Positions 11,901-22,165 of a stretch of DNA of 64,000 bases are shown piece after piece. The stretch covers positions 17,090,501 to 17,154,500 of the forward strand of contig OY821787.1 of NCBI GenBank assembly GCA_963682175.1. The letters are read 5' to 3'. Made by a program: the position numbers and the translations under genes. The DNA is from Triglochin maritima (Eukaryota > Streptophyta > Magnoliopsida > Alismatales > Juncaginaceae). Position 1 is the stretch's first letter. Every line of letters begins with the position of its first letter. The notes under the pieces are model-generated. The model was given only the letters and a program-made list of their open reading frames with translations, was not told the origin of the DNA and did not search any database.

Positions 11901-14900
11901 AATCCAATTTACCTTCATAATGACATTAAGTTACCCTATGCGTCATTTAGGATTACCCCACAAACCATCATTTAATATATTGCTAACAGTTTATAGATGT
12001 CTTCCGCAACGACACACAATTGTAAACTTTTTAACACATTGCACACAATGTGAGGAGTCCTTCTAACCTCACAAACGATAATAACGTAGATTGATAATTA
12101 GGTAAGTTAACATTTTTTTTTGTAAAACGTAAAACGTTGGGGAAAATATGTAAATACGATTCAAGGGTAATAACAATGCATTCAATATCTTCTATTTATT
12201 CCAATTTATCATGCTCGTGAATTTAAGTTACCCCGACAATTGATAAGTTTACCCCCAAGAACCATTATTAAAATCCTACTATGTAGTCCAATTTACCCAA
12301 CCCCTGAATTCAACTTACTACAACAATTGATAAGTTTACCCCCACGAATCATTATTAAAAACCTACTATGTACTCCAATATATCATGCTACTTCATTCAA
12401 CTTACCCCGACCATCAATAAGTTTACCTCCACAAAAATGTTACTAAAATCATACTATGTAATCCAATTTACCATGTGCCTCCATTCAACTTACCCCGACC
12501 ATCGATAAGTTTACCCCCACGAACCATTACTAAAATTATACTATGTAATCCAATTTACCATGTGCCTCCATTCAACTTACCCCGATCATCAATAAGTTTA
12601 CCCCCACATACCATTACTAATACAACTTTTGTGGCTTAATAATACGACCAGTTGACCATGGTAAATACAAGAACATTGGTGGCACTACTGCAGAAAATGG
12701 AATCTACGTCGGATGTACGGGGGTATAAACAATGCAAACATCACAAACCCTACCGAATCCAACCGAATTCGTTCCAAACACAAAATCAAAAAACTGAAGA
12801 ACACGTTATCCACATTTCAACTCAACTGAAAAATCCAATGACGGATCAAGAGCGAACATCGAAAATGGGGAATGATGCGCCTACCCGTCAATTGGCGTTG
12901 GATCCGAACGAGAAAAGTTTACCAAGACAGACAAGACGCATAACTCCACCTAAATCCGAAACTAAACCAATCCAAACTAAACGAAACTCTTAAAATGGTT
13001 AGGGATGTGGAGGAAAATGGAGGAGAGGGTTGGTGAACGGGAGGAGGGGTTTGGGACGTCGTTGCGGTGCCGGAGATTGCTGCAGATCGGTCGGAGATCT
13101 GTCGCGGAGGAGGGTTCGATCGCGGAACGACTAAGGTTTGGATGAATGACAGAAAACGTAATTGTTCGATTTCTTTAAGACATATAGACGTCGGATGTTA
13201 TCGGCAGCCGACGTTTATACCCCGACGTTTATATGCATGAGGTATAGACGTCGGTTGTCCATAACATCTGACGTCTGTAGGTCGACGTCTATAGGGTATA
13301 GACGTCAGATGCCATGGGTACTCCAACAACCGACGTCTATAGTACCCTATAGACGTCGGCCTTTGTTACGACCGACGTCTATGTTATCTTCGCCCAACTA
13401 GACGTCGGTTGTTATAATAACCGATGTCTATTGGGCGACGAGTAAAGACGATTCTGCACTAGTGTGGGTATTCTCAACTATTGTTTGTGGCTATTTGTCA
13501 ACTCTTAAAGAGTATCTAATAGTTTTGTATATTAATCGTATGAACATATTCTTGAGTATTCTCAACTATTGACGCGTGCATTTTCAATTAATGATTAAAG
13601 AAAGTTCATTAAACAATAATTATTGACGTGAGTAACTCTGTTCTATTTTAAAAGAGTATTGAGATGATCCCAACTTCAATGCCCATCTTCTTAACGACCT
13701 CAACCAAAATTATAACATCAACAATTAGAAAGTCGGCCACACAATGGGCGATCAATGTGATACTTATGTCAAGAAGGCTAGGATTGTAGATAGATGCAAC
13801 CTTACATCAACTGAAAATTAGTCGAACCTATCATTACACTTGTTGTAATTGTATGGGCATATTCGTTGACTCTACAATGCTAGTTATTGGCATGGTTATT
13901 ATGAGAATGTTCGAAGTATTCCCAACTATTGATGATGGTGTTTTCAACGAAAATAACAAAAGCTTTGTTATTTCGGCTATACAGTGGTATTTCAGTTGTA
14001 TAGTGATGCATATTTATTAATACATAAATATAAATGTTCGTGACAAATTTGTAAGAGTAATCCCAATTTACCATGGTATTGAATTTAACATACCTTGTAT
14101 TTCAATTAGGGTTATTCCACGAGTCATCATGTAATCAATTCTATTTACTCAAAGTTTCACATCTTATTTTTTCTATTTACTCAAAGTTTCACATCCTATT
14201 AAATCAAATTACCCCTTTCACAATTACATTTACCCCAGCCTACCAATTGGATTGATCAATTAGGGTTACCTTGTCGACATATGTTCCTCATTTTATGTAA
14301 ACCGTCAAAACTTACTCCTATTAAATCAAACACCAGCGTGACTGTTATTTTGAACCATTTGTGTGTTATTTTTCAAGTACTTGTTTGGCGATGTTACCTT
14401 TTTTAGGTAATAGAACTTCTACAACTTATTTGGACTCATTCGTGTGTAATATCTATTTTGTTACGGAGGAACATATGTCGACCATGATGGAGTAAATCTA
14501 TAGGGTAACTTCAATTGATATGTCTAGTCTGTAGAAGAGATGGTAGGTTGGGGTAAATCTAGATTCTATATGGGGTAATGTAATTTAATAGGATGGGTAA
14601 CTTAAAGTAAATAAAATGAATTAAATGTTGATTCGTGTGGGGTTACCCTAATTGATAGACGAGGTAAGTTGAATTCAATAGCAAAGTAAATCTACTTGAT
14701 AGATAATGTAAATTGAAGTCAATAACATGATAAATTTAGCATGTAAATCTAGCAGGACAACCCTAATTGATAGATTGTGTAAGTTGAATCCAATAGCAGG
14801 ACAATTCTAATTGAATTGAATTGAATTGAATTCCTCTATTTAATCCAAATTACCATAATCCTGAATTTAATTTACCCTGTCTACCAATTAATGTAACCCC

Positions 14901-17206
14901 TACGAGCCATCCTTTAATTTATTCTATTTAATCCAAGTTACTCATCCAATTAAATCCAATTACCCATGTTCATAATTAGATTTATCCCAACCCACCATCA
15001 CATGGAATACACTCATTCCCAAATAATAGTTGAATCATAAATTGCTATAACCAAGTGGTGACCAAATATTATCTGGATTTCAACTTACCGCGTAGAAAGT
15101 GGTTACCAAATATTGTAGTGTTTTGGAAAGAGTGCAAATGTTATCTAAATTTCAACTTACCTCGTTTATTATTTAGGGTTACCCGGCTATTAAATTCAAA
15201 ATACTTCATCAATCAATTAAGTTTACCCCGCCAGATTTACCCTGTCAGATACAACTACATTTACTCAACTATTGAATTAAACTTACCCCGTCCATCAATT
15301 AATGCTACCCCACAAACCAACTGCAATATATAAACACTTCAGTGAGGAATTTCAACCCCAAAAATTGAATCAGGCATAGCTAAATCAAGAAATAACAAAA
15401 AAAGGAAAAATGTGGTGAACAAATATAATAGTGGTGGAAAAAAATTTAACTTTTAGTTGAATTTCAAATAAATCCAAAATTGGATACTTCATGCAAAAGA
15501 TACTATGCATTATGCTATTGTTGTAAAAGTTGGGGAGATATAAAGTTGATAGGTGGTTTTCCCTTTTAACCGTTTAAAATCATGTTCTCCTCCGTATTAA
15601 TCTATAAACCGGTCCAACCACACCTACTAACCATGTAAAAGTAAACTTCAACTCAATTCCTGCAAAAAACAGAAAAACAGGTAAAAACAGCAAGTCAGCA
15701 AGTACAGTACAATATGCAGCCTTAGACACTCACTCTACATTTATTCAAAATGTTTAAACCCAAAAAAAAACGTATCCCACTCAACCATTGTCATTCCTAC
15801 GTGGCTGCCACATGTGATGTGCGTGGGAAGTTAGGTGAAATCTTGCGTGGGTGTCCCGGGACCCATCTTTGAACCTATTTTTCTAGATCGTCCTTACAAA
15901 TTTCAGCCAACCTGATCTAACCTGAATTCTTGGCTGGTCCTCCATTTACATTCACAATTACGCTCTCCTTTGCCTTTTGGCAAAGAGTTTGTTTCCATGG
16001 CTTAAACATGCTACCACTTGGTGACAAGCAGACGCTACTATTGTTTTCATGGGCCACAAAATGCAATGATAGTTAATAGAATCCAAAAATTATGAGAAAA
16101 AATATTGGATTTCGGCATCCAAGGATCATGTCATTTTTTAGTATTTAAAAACTTTCACCTTGTTTTACTTTTTTATTTACCTATTTAATCGGTATGAAAT
16201 CCATAAAAAGTTTAGAAACAATGAGAACGATAGAATAGTAACACAGTTATGTTTAAAATCACACAATTAAAAATGACCAAAGTGAAATTCATGCCATCCC
16301 AAATTATGATGACCTTCCAAATTCCACCCTCCTTGATAGAGTTTGGTGTTGGCACTTTTTCTTTGAAATTGGTAGATTCAGAGTGCCACAAGGATTTGTT
16401 ACATAATACATTTGAGAACCAATTAAAGGTACTGCACCTCAAAACTTTTCATGCCTGTGAAAGTACCAACTCAAAATAAACAGAGAAACATCTAAAAAAC
16501 ATGGTAGTTCAAATTACAGAATTTATGTAGGAAACAAAACCGAACTTGAAAAAAAAATACATGCAGTTTTCAAACATAAATTACCTTTGGCAATCGCAAC
16601 GACCTCAGAATCCATCTCATCTCGATCCCTAAAAACCCTGGTAACAAGCCCCATCGCCTTCGCCTCCACGGCCCCAACCCTCCTTCCAGTAAGCGCCATC
16701 TCGACGGCGTTCCCATACCCAACAATCCGCGGTAACCTCTGCAACGTCCCCAAATCCGCCGTGATTCCCAGATCCACCTCCTTCACAGAGAAAAACGCGT
16801 CCTCCGTACAATACCTAATATCACACGCCGTGACCAGATCCACGCCGCCCCCCACGCACCCGCCGTGCACCGCGGCGATAACCGGCTTGGGGCAGGACTC
16901 GAGGGAGGAGACGGAGGCCTGAAGGGCGAGGATGTGGTTGCGGAGGTGGTGGCGGGAGTGGGCGGTGTCGGGGGAGGAGAGAGAGGTAAAAAAGGAGAGG
17001 TCTATGCCGGAGCAGAAGTGAGGGCCGGCGGCGGAGACGACGATGGCGGAGACGGAGGGGGAGGTGGTGAGGTGTGAGATGGCTTTGGGGAGTTCGGAGA
17101 AGAGGGTAGCGGAGATGGCGTTGCGGGTGGCGGGGCGGTTGAGGAGGAGGTAGAAGACGGGGGTGTTTGGGTCCTTTTGGAGGAGTTTCAAGGTGTCGAA
17201 CTCCAT
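8781..17206 (-). CDS. DCI1: Delta(3,5),delta(2,4)-dienoyl-CoA isomerase, whole gene (join of two exons)
   Basis: The spliced product is exon 1 (16585-17206) plus exon 2 (8781-8971), 813 nt, 270 aa. It belongs to the enoyl-CoA hydratase/isomerase (crotonase) family. Motifs are HFCSGIDL (residues 63-70) and HGGCVGGGVDL (114-124), forming the CoA and oxyanion pocket. Asp123, Glu143 and Asp151 have exactly the spacing of the catalytic trio of mammalian dienoyl-CoA isomerase. The family shifts conjugated double bonds so that odd-position unsaturated fatty acids can enter peroxisomal beta-oxidation; the C-terminal SKL fits that location. Length is normal for the plant family. The single intron is 7.6 kb and transposon-filled. 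No frameshift or premature stop is seen, so the gene is probably functional. No transcript evidence is available here. Confidence 0.92.
10106..10400. mobile_element. MITE-like fragment in DCI1 intron
   Basis: CAGGGCGGATGCAGGAAATTTTG is followed by GGGGGGCCAATA. The right side contains the mirror AATTAGGGGCCATGGCCCCC. This layout is common in short plant hAT-type MITEs whose ends read CAGGGGCGGA. The right terminus is decayed and no target duplication could be found. Confidence 0.4.
12180..12625. repeat. 87-88-bp tandem array, five units
   Basis: The word AAGTTTAC recurs at 12244, 12332, 12419, 12507 and 12594, giving steps of 88, 87, 88 and 87. Each unit also carries CAACTTACCCCGACCATC and CTATGTAATCCAATTTACC. 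The last three units are the most alike, suggesting recent expansion at the right end. A CACTA element lies just to the right. Confidence 0.88.
12683..13464. mobile_element. Non-autonomous CACTA (En/Spm) element, 782 bp
   Basis: The left end is CACTACTGCAGAAAATGG. The right end reverse-complements to CACTAGTGCAGAATCG. It is flanked by a 3-bp duplication TGG at 12680-12682 and 13465-13467, as is usual for CACTA transposition. The right subterminal zone (13188-13435) is packed with AGACGTCGG and its complement CCGACGTCT. Such repeats are transposase binding sites in characterised CACTA elements. No transposase frame is present, so it depends on a partner elsewhere. Confidence 0.92.
14040..15335. 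repeat. TTACCC/GGGTAA-rich foldback repeat
   Basis: Left of about 14380 the text reads as TTACCC phrases, for example CAATTAGGGTTACCTTGTCG. From 14466 it reads as the complement, for example GAGGAACATATGTCGACC, which mirrors CGACATATGTTCCTC at 14275. From 14830 it returns to the first orientation. The same family is found at 19320-20230 and 20830-21430. No terminal motif or duplication could be assigned, so the class is unknown. Confidence 0.6.
16585..17206 (-). CDS. DCI1: DCI1-type dienoyl-CoA isomerase, exon 1
   Basis: It starts at ATG (complement of 17204-17206) with MEFDTLKLLQKD. An in-frame ATG lies 46 codons upstream, but the intervening residues do not look like the family, so the inner start is chosen. 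The exon encodes 207 complete codons plus one base and ends AAAG before GTAATT. It contains the CoA-binding and oxyanion-hole loops and all three catalytic acids (D123, E143, D151). It is much more GC-rich than its surroundings, giving long spurious frames on the opposite strand. Confidence 0.94.
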
Positions 17207-17377
17207 CGGGCTTCGGCTTCGGTTTCGGTTTGTGTCGTGTTTCTGTTGGTTGGAGAGATAGAGAAGACACCGCAACTGGTGGAAGTGTCTTTGATCGGAG
17301 ATCTCACAAACAGTTGATCGCGAGTCTAACCGTGAGGTGACCACGGGGCTTTGGATTTGGATTTGGATTTCTACGGG
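17207..17377 (-). promoter_or_regulatory. DCI1 5' leader and proximal promoter
   Basis: Only about 170 bp separate the start codon from the target duplication of the MULE-like element at 17386-18646. I see no clear TATA box in it. The core promoter may therefore be TATA-less or lie partly in the inserted element. Confidence 0.4.
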
Positions 17378-17385
17378 TAAAATAG

Positions 17386-18646
17386 CTTAACTACTATTTA
17401 TTTTCGGAAAACTACTAAAATTGTCCGTACAGATTACCATTTTGTCATTCTCTCATTTCTACTCATATAACGCGACATTTAACCCTCCTATCACACATCT
17501 CTCTTCATCTTCCTCTCATAATCATAAAAAATAATATTTGGGAGATCAGTAATGAGCCAACGGACGCCCCGGTGTACTCGAATCTGGTAAAATATCTAAC
17601 ATCTTTTTAATAATAAATAATAAAAAATAACGGACGTTCGCGGGATCAGCCCCTCCCATGGGGGCGGCGTCTGGCTAAGACGCCTCCCCCATGGGGGCGG
17701 CGTCTGGCTAAGACGCCTCCCCCATTGGGGAGCGTTTTACCGAGACGTCCCGCCCATGGGAGGGGCGTTTTACCCAGACGCCCCGCCCATGGGAGGCGCG
17801 TCTGTCTAAGACGCCTCCCCCATGGTGGAGGCGTCTTAGCCAGACGCCCCTCATATGGGTGGGGCGGCTCCGTCAGACGCTCGCTATTTTTTAATTTTTT
17901 ATATTTTTTATATTTTTTATTAAAAAGATAATTGATTATAAATTTAGATAATTGATTATAAATTTAGATAATTTATGATCACGGTGGACCGATGGAAACT
18001 CGATCATCCGCATGTAATATGTTCGGTAGACCGAGAAGCAAACGGTCGACCGTCCGACATCTCACCTTACAACGAGTTTTTGCAAGTGATGAAAATTCAA
18101 AAATTTCCAGATCCAACAATTTTAAAATCCAAAAAATTTCCTGTCGATGTGGTATTTGTAAGTCCGGAAGTTTTACCATCACGGATTTTGGATCTTGAAA
18201 TTGCTGGATCTGGAAATTTTTTGAATCTCCATCACTTGCAAAAAAGTCATTGTAATACAACCCGTTACCACCGAAAACTTGTAAAGGAACCTCAAATAAT
18301 TTGAGATAACACACCGTGTAATTTTAAGTTTTTATTTTATTTTTTTAGGACGGGGCGTCTTAGCCAGACGCCCCCACCATGAGGGAGGCGTCTGGCTAAG
18401 ATGCCTCCCCCATGAGGGGCATTTTACCTAGACGTCCGACTCGATTTTTTTTCTGGGATTACTTCACCGAATCCAGGCGCTTTGCCAGACATTTTCGTGG
18501 TGTTTGTACTGGGGAAATGAGGAAAACGTAGGTAGAAACCATGTTTTAAGAGATGAGACGAAATGGTTATTAAATGAATTGTTAAGGGCAAAAAGGTAAT
18601 TGTTGGGGCGATTTAAGTAGTTTTCCGATGACGAATAGTAGCCCCC
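17386..18646. mobile_element. MULE-like non-autonomous element, 1,261 bp
   Basis: Both ends carry CTACTATT followed by TCGGAAAACTACT in inverted orientation (17391 onward and the complement of 18640-18610). The flanks are TAAAATAG at 17378-17385 and 18647-18654, a perfect 8-bp duplication. MULEs give 8-11 bp and hAT elements 8 bp, so the class is inferred. The left half holds a GC-rich array (17640-17880) of GGCGTCTGGCTAAGACGCC dyads alternating with CCCATGGGG. A smaller set lies at 18345-18430. No transposase is present. Confidence 0.78.
18077..18245. repeat. Imperfect hairpin of about 60-bp arms
   Basis: Arm 1 (18077-18133) contains GCAAGTGATGAAAATTC and ATTTCCAGATCCA. Arm 2 (18184-18245) contains the complement, TGGATCTGGAAAT and CCATCACTTGC. 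The loop is about 50 bases. It lies within the MULE-like element upstream of DCI1. Confidence 0.7.
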
Positions 18647-18654
18647 TAAAATAG

Positions 18655-19320
18655 AGGTTAGACTTTAACTGCAATTTTAGTAAGAATTGTTTCTTTTGAA
18701 AGTAGGCATTTCATAAAGATCCCGATATGCTCAACCGAAATTCCCAACGATTTCTCACACGGAACTACGTAGACATCCAACTCAGTCGTTGCTATTTTGA
18801 AAGTCTTTCCAATTATTTTGGTGGGATATCTTTTGATAATATAGTACCAACATGGGTCTGCAACCTGCAGAATACCTGAGCAAGTGGAGTGATGAGATGT
18901 GATTATGGGAGCACATGGTTGATGAGTGGAATTCTATTTAAATTAGATGGAAGCTTTTGTTGGCAACCGGTTGATGGTAAGAAAGCTAGATATTTTGTCA
19001 TATACTTTTGCAACAACTTTTTACCATCTACTTTTGCAACATATGATACAATTTTTGCAGCACAATGTATTGTATCTTTTATATCATAATTTTGAATTTA
19101 TTTGTAATTCATCTAAAATTTATACTTTTTCCCACAACACTATTATATTTGTTCACCGCATTTTCTCTCATTTTTTATTCTTTCTTATTTCTTGATTAAG
19201 TTATGCATGATTCAACATATTTATTGATTAAGTTATTTACTAGTACAATTATGGTTGATGATACAAAATTGATGGTCAATTCATGTACATAGTAGAGTAC
19301 ATTCATGTACACAGTATGGT
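18655..19320. other. Unassigned intergenic DNA
   Basis: AT-rich with no coding frame, inverted repeat or recognisable element. Confidence 0.5.
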
Positions 19321-20230
19321 TACATTGCTATCGAATTCAACTTACCTCGACTATTATTTCGAGTTACTATGCTATTGAATTCAACTGACTCCAATAATCA
19401 GTTAGGGTTACCCTGCTCAATTCAATTAGATTTACCCTACTATTGGATTCAACTTACCCCGTCCATCAATTAGGGTTACCCCCAGGAACCATCATTTAAT
19501 ACATTTTATTTACTCCAAGTTATCCGTCCTATTAAACCAAATTACCTCAATCCCTTCTACCAATTGACTTAATTAATTAAGGTTACCTGGCTTTTGAATT
19601 CAACTTATACAGTCTATCAATTATATTAAATAGCACGGTCGACAGATGTTTCTCATTTTATGAAAATCGTAAGGCGTTAGAGAAAAGATGTAAACATAAT
19701 TCTAAGTCAAATGCCCAAAAAAGATCAATTGGTGATGGATGCATTTGGTAGGCAACAAGAAACAATGGAGTTCTGTGTTTTCTTTAGAGAGAAGTCATTC
19801 CAATCTCACGAACGATCATTAAAGATGATGGAAAGTCAAAGGTCTGTAAAGTTGAGCTTACTTGAATCCAATGTACCTGTCTTATTGAATCAAATTACCC
19901 ACTCTCGAAACTAGATTTACCCCAACCTACCATCCTTTCTACCAATTGGATTTATCAATTAGGTTACTCTGTTATTGAATTCAATTTACCTCGACTATTG
20001 TATCGGGTTACCCTGCTATTGAATTCAACTTACCCCGACAATCAATTAGGGTTACCCTGCTAGATTTACCTTACTCGATTCAACTAGATTTACTACCACC
20101 ATTTAATACATTTTATTTACTCCAAGTTACCCGTCCTTTTAAACCAAATTACCTCTTATCGCAACTAGATTTACCACAATTTCTTCTACCAATTGGATTT
20201 ATTAATTAGGGTTACTTGACCAGTCCATAC
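19320..20230. repeat. TTACCC-rich repeat, second locus
   Basis: Many diverged copies of phrases such as GAATTCAACTTACCCCG and TCAATTAGGGTTACCC occur, matching the repeat at 14040-15335 inside DCI1. It includes CGACAGATGTTTCTCATTTT at about 19639, counterpart of the foldback junction at 14275. A 67-codon open frame within it (19711-19914) resembles nothing I know. Confidence 0.6.
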
Positions 20231-20830
20231 TTAAATTTTGTAATCAATTTCAATAGGACATGATAAACACAAGAACCATTCAAAAACTTCATGTCACATT
20301 ATCCACAAACATATATAAAAACAACATAACAAGAACCATATAAATACATCATGCCACATTATCCACAAACATAAAATAACATAACCACGTTATCTACAAA
20401 CATAAACACAACCTTATCCACTTGTTTGGAATACCCTAACACAAAACCACCAATACTCATTTGAATGACCCCATTGTTGGAAGTTGTCGCAACTTCTCCC
20501 TCAAGCAACCAGGGATTCCCCCTCCAGAGGTAGATATTGGAGTTGATCTCGTTATCGACAATCTCCGTATTTGGACAAACCTCGGCGTCAGCAGGTACGT
20601 CTAGCCAAATTAGCAAAATAAGAGAGGGGGAGCGAGGGGTCCTCGACGTCAATCCAGCATGGGGACTTGGTCGAGCTTGATGACCAAATCAGTTGTCCTC
20701 CTCCTCATCCTGCCATGAGCTTTCAGCACCGCACTAAATGAATCACCGTGTAAGGGCACTGCACAAGGGTTTGGATCTTAAAAAGCCGCCCAGGTAATAC
20801 TAGGATAAAGTCTACAGTAGAGGAAAATAA
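20231..20830. other. Unassigned stretch with three short direct repeats
   Basis: The phrase CACATTATCCACAAACATA, or a close variant, occurs three times between 20295 and 20405. Beyond that no coding or mobile feature is recognised. Confidence 0.4.
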
Positions 20831-21430
20831 AGTCAATGTACCGGTCCTATTGAATCAAACTACCCACTCGTGACACTAGATTTATCCCAATTAACCATCC
20901 ATTCTACCATTCAGATTTATCATTTTAGGGTTACCCTGCTGTTGACTTCAACCTACCTCGTCTATTATTTAGGTTACCTAGCTATTGGATTTCAATTACT
21001 CCATCTAGTATTTACGTATAAATTGGTATTCAAAATTCAACTTCCCTAGCCAATCAATTAGAATTACCCGACTGAATTTAGCAAACTAAATTCCACTAGA
21101 CTATGGTTAACAGTTATTGAATTCAACTTACCTTGTCCTTTACTTAGGGTTACCCCTCTATTGCATTTAGCTTACCTCGTATATTATTTTTGGGTACCTC
21201 ATTTCTAAATTCAGCTTACCCCGTCAACCAATTAGGATTACCCTGCTAGTTTTACCCTGCTACATTCAACTAGATTTTACACTACTATTAAATTTAATTA
21301 ACCTTGTCCATCAGTTGGGATTACCCCCCAGGCCCCCACGATTGATTCATCTTGTTTACTCCAACTTATCGGTCATGTTGAACCAAATTATCATTTATCA
21401 CATCTATATTAACTAGGCGGTTACCTCCTA
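20830..21430. repeat. TTACCC-rich repeat, third block
   Basis: Same phrase family as the two blocks above, for example GAATTCAACTTACCTTGTCC and CCAATTAGGATTACCC. The separation by 600 bp of different sequence suggests one longer repeat interrupted or locally diverged. Confidence 0.55.
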
Positions 21431-21758
21431 GTTTCCTATACCGCCACAACCCACTCTACCTACGAGTTACGATCAATGTCATGTTTCTTATCAATCACTA
21501 ACCTAGTGATCATATACCGCGTCAAAGCGATCAGAAAAAGATTTACAAGGACGAGAGTACCAAAACCGATGTTAATTCAACATATGCAAAGCATTACAAC
21601 TTACAAGACCTTCAAAACACAAACTTATATAATGAACTTTGTACCAACCGCACATTATTCATAGACGCATACATCACAACAACGTACTCAATCGACCACA
21701 CCAGACGACAGTAAAATTAAATTCCTTACAGTAACTCCCTCCCTCTTCATGCATTCAC

Positions 21759-22165
21759 TTAGTCGGAAATATCGATGGACTTGACATCGGGCTTCTTAAC
21801 CTCCTCCTTGGGGACCATAACAGTGAGCACACCATTCTCCATGGAGGCCTTGACCTGATCCACCTTGGCGTTCTCCGGGAGACGGAACCATCAGTCTATC
21901 TTCTCTTATGTTTCCTTGCTCCTCTCCTCACTTATCTAGAACATGTTCCCCTCCTCCACCTCCACCTTCACCTCTTCCTTCTCCAGTCCAGGAAGATCTG
22001 CCTTCAACATGTGTGCCTCAGGCGTCTCCTTGCAGTCGATGTTCTGTTTCATTCGTGAAGGACGTGCGGAACTCCTGAAGAGAGCGGAAGCTCTATGAGG
22101 GATCCCAGATGTCGGGGGAGAAGGGGTCGAACACGTCATTGTGGCGACCGAAGATAAAAATAGTA
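21759..22165 (-). pseudogene. Class I cytosolic small heat-shock protein pseudogene
   Basis: Read on the minus strand it has the N-terminal [18 protein letters not shown], then [19 protein letters not shown] and [13 protein letters not shown], then [19 protein letters not shown] and a C-terminus ending [12 protein letters not shown]. These are the signature segments of class I HSP17-18 chaperones (alpha-crystallin domain), which hold unfolded proteins during heat stress. The copy is dead. There is a stop after WDPS, a frame change before the ETPEAH block, stops after NMF and further on, and a deletion of about a dozen codons before FRLPENAK. It has no intron, like its functional relatives, so it could be a retrocopy or a decayed tandem duplicate. 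Confidence 0.9.

Larger units (their letters stand above)
8972..16584 (-). other. DCI1 intron, 7,613 bp, transposon-laden
   Basis: On the minus strand the intron starts GTAATTTATG (complement ending 16584) and ends TTTTGAAG (complement starting 8972), so GT-AG is kept. Identified contents are a MITE-like fragment at about 10106, an 87-88-bp tandem array (12180-12625), a CACTA element (12683-13464), a foldback around 14380 and TTACCC-rich repeats to 15340. The stretches 8972-10100 and 15340-16584 show nothing recognisable. Short open frames in 10.6-11.7 kb do not resemble known proteins. Confidence 0.88.

Noticed and set aside
10430..15930. GC-richer segments near 10430-10620 and 15780-15930 as a pair of terminal repeats of one large element
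   Set aside because: Both contain CCCACGC and GTGG words, but they do not align as inverted repeats when written out.
16587..17270. Long open frames opposite or overlapping DCI1 exon 1
   Set aside because: They arise from the GC-rich exon in other frames and are low-complexity (Pro/His/Arg or Gly). The crotonase frame explains the DNA.
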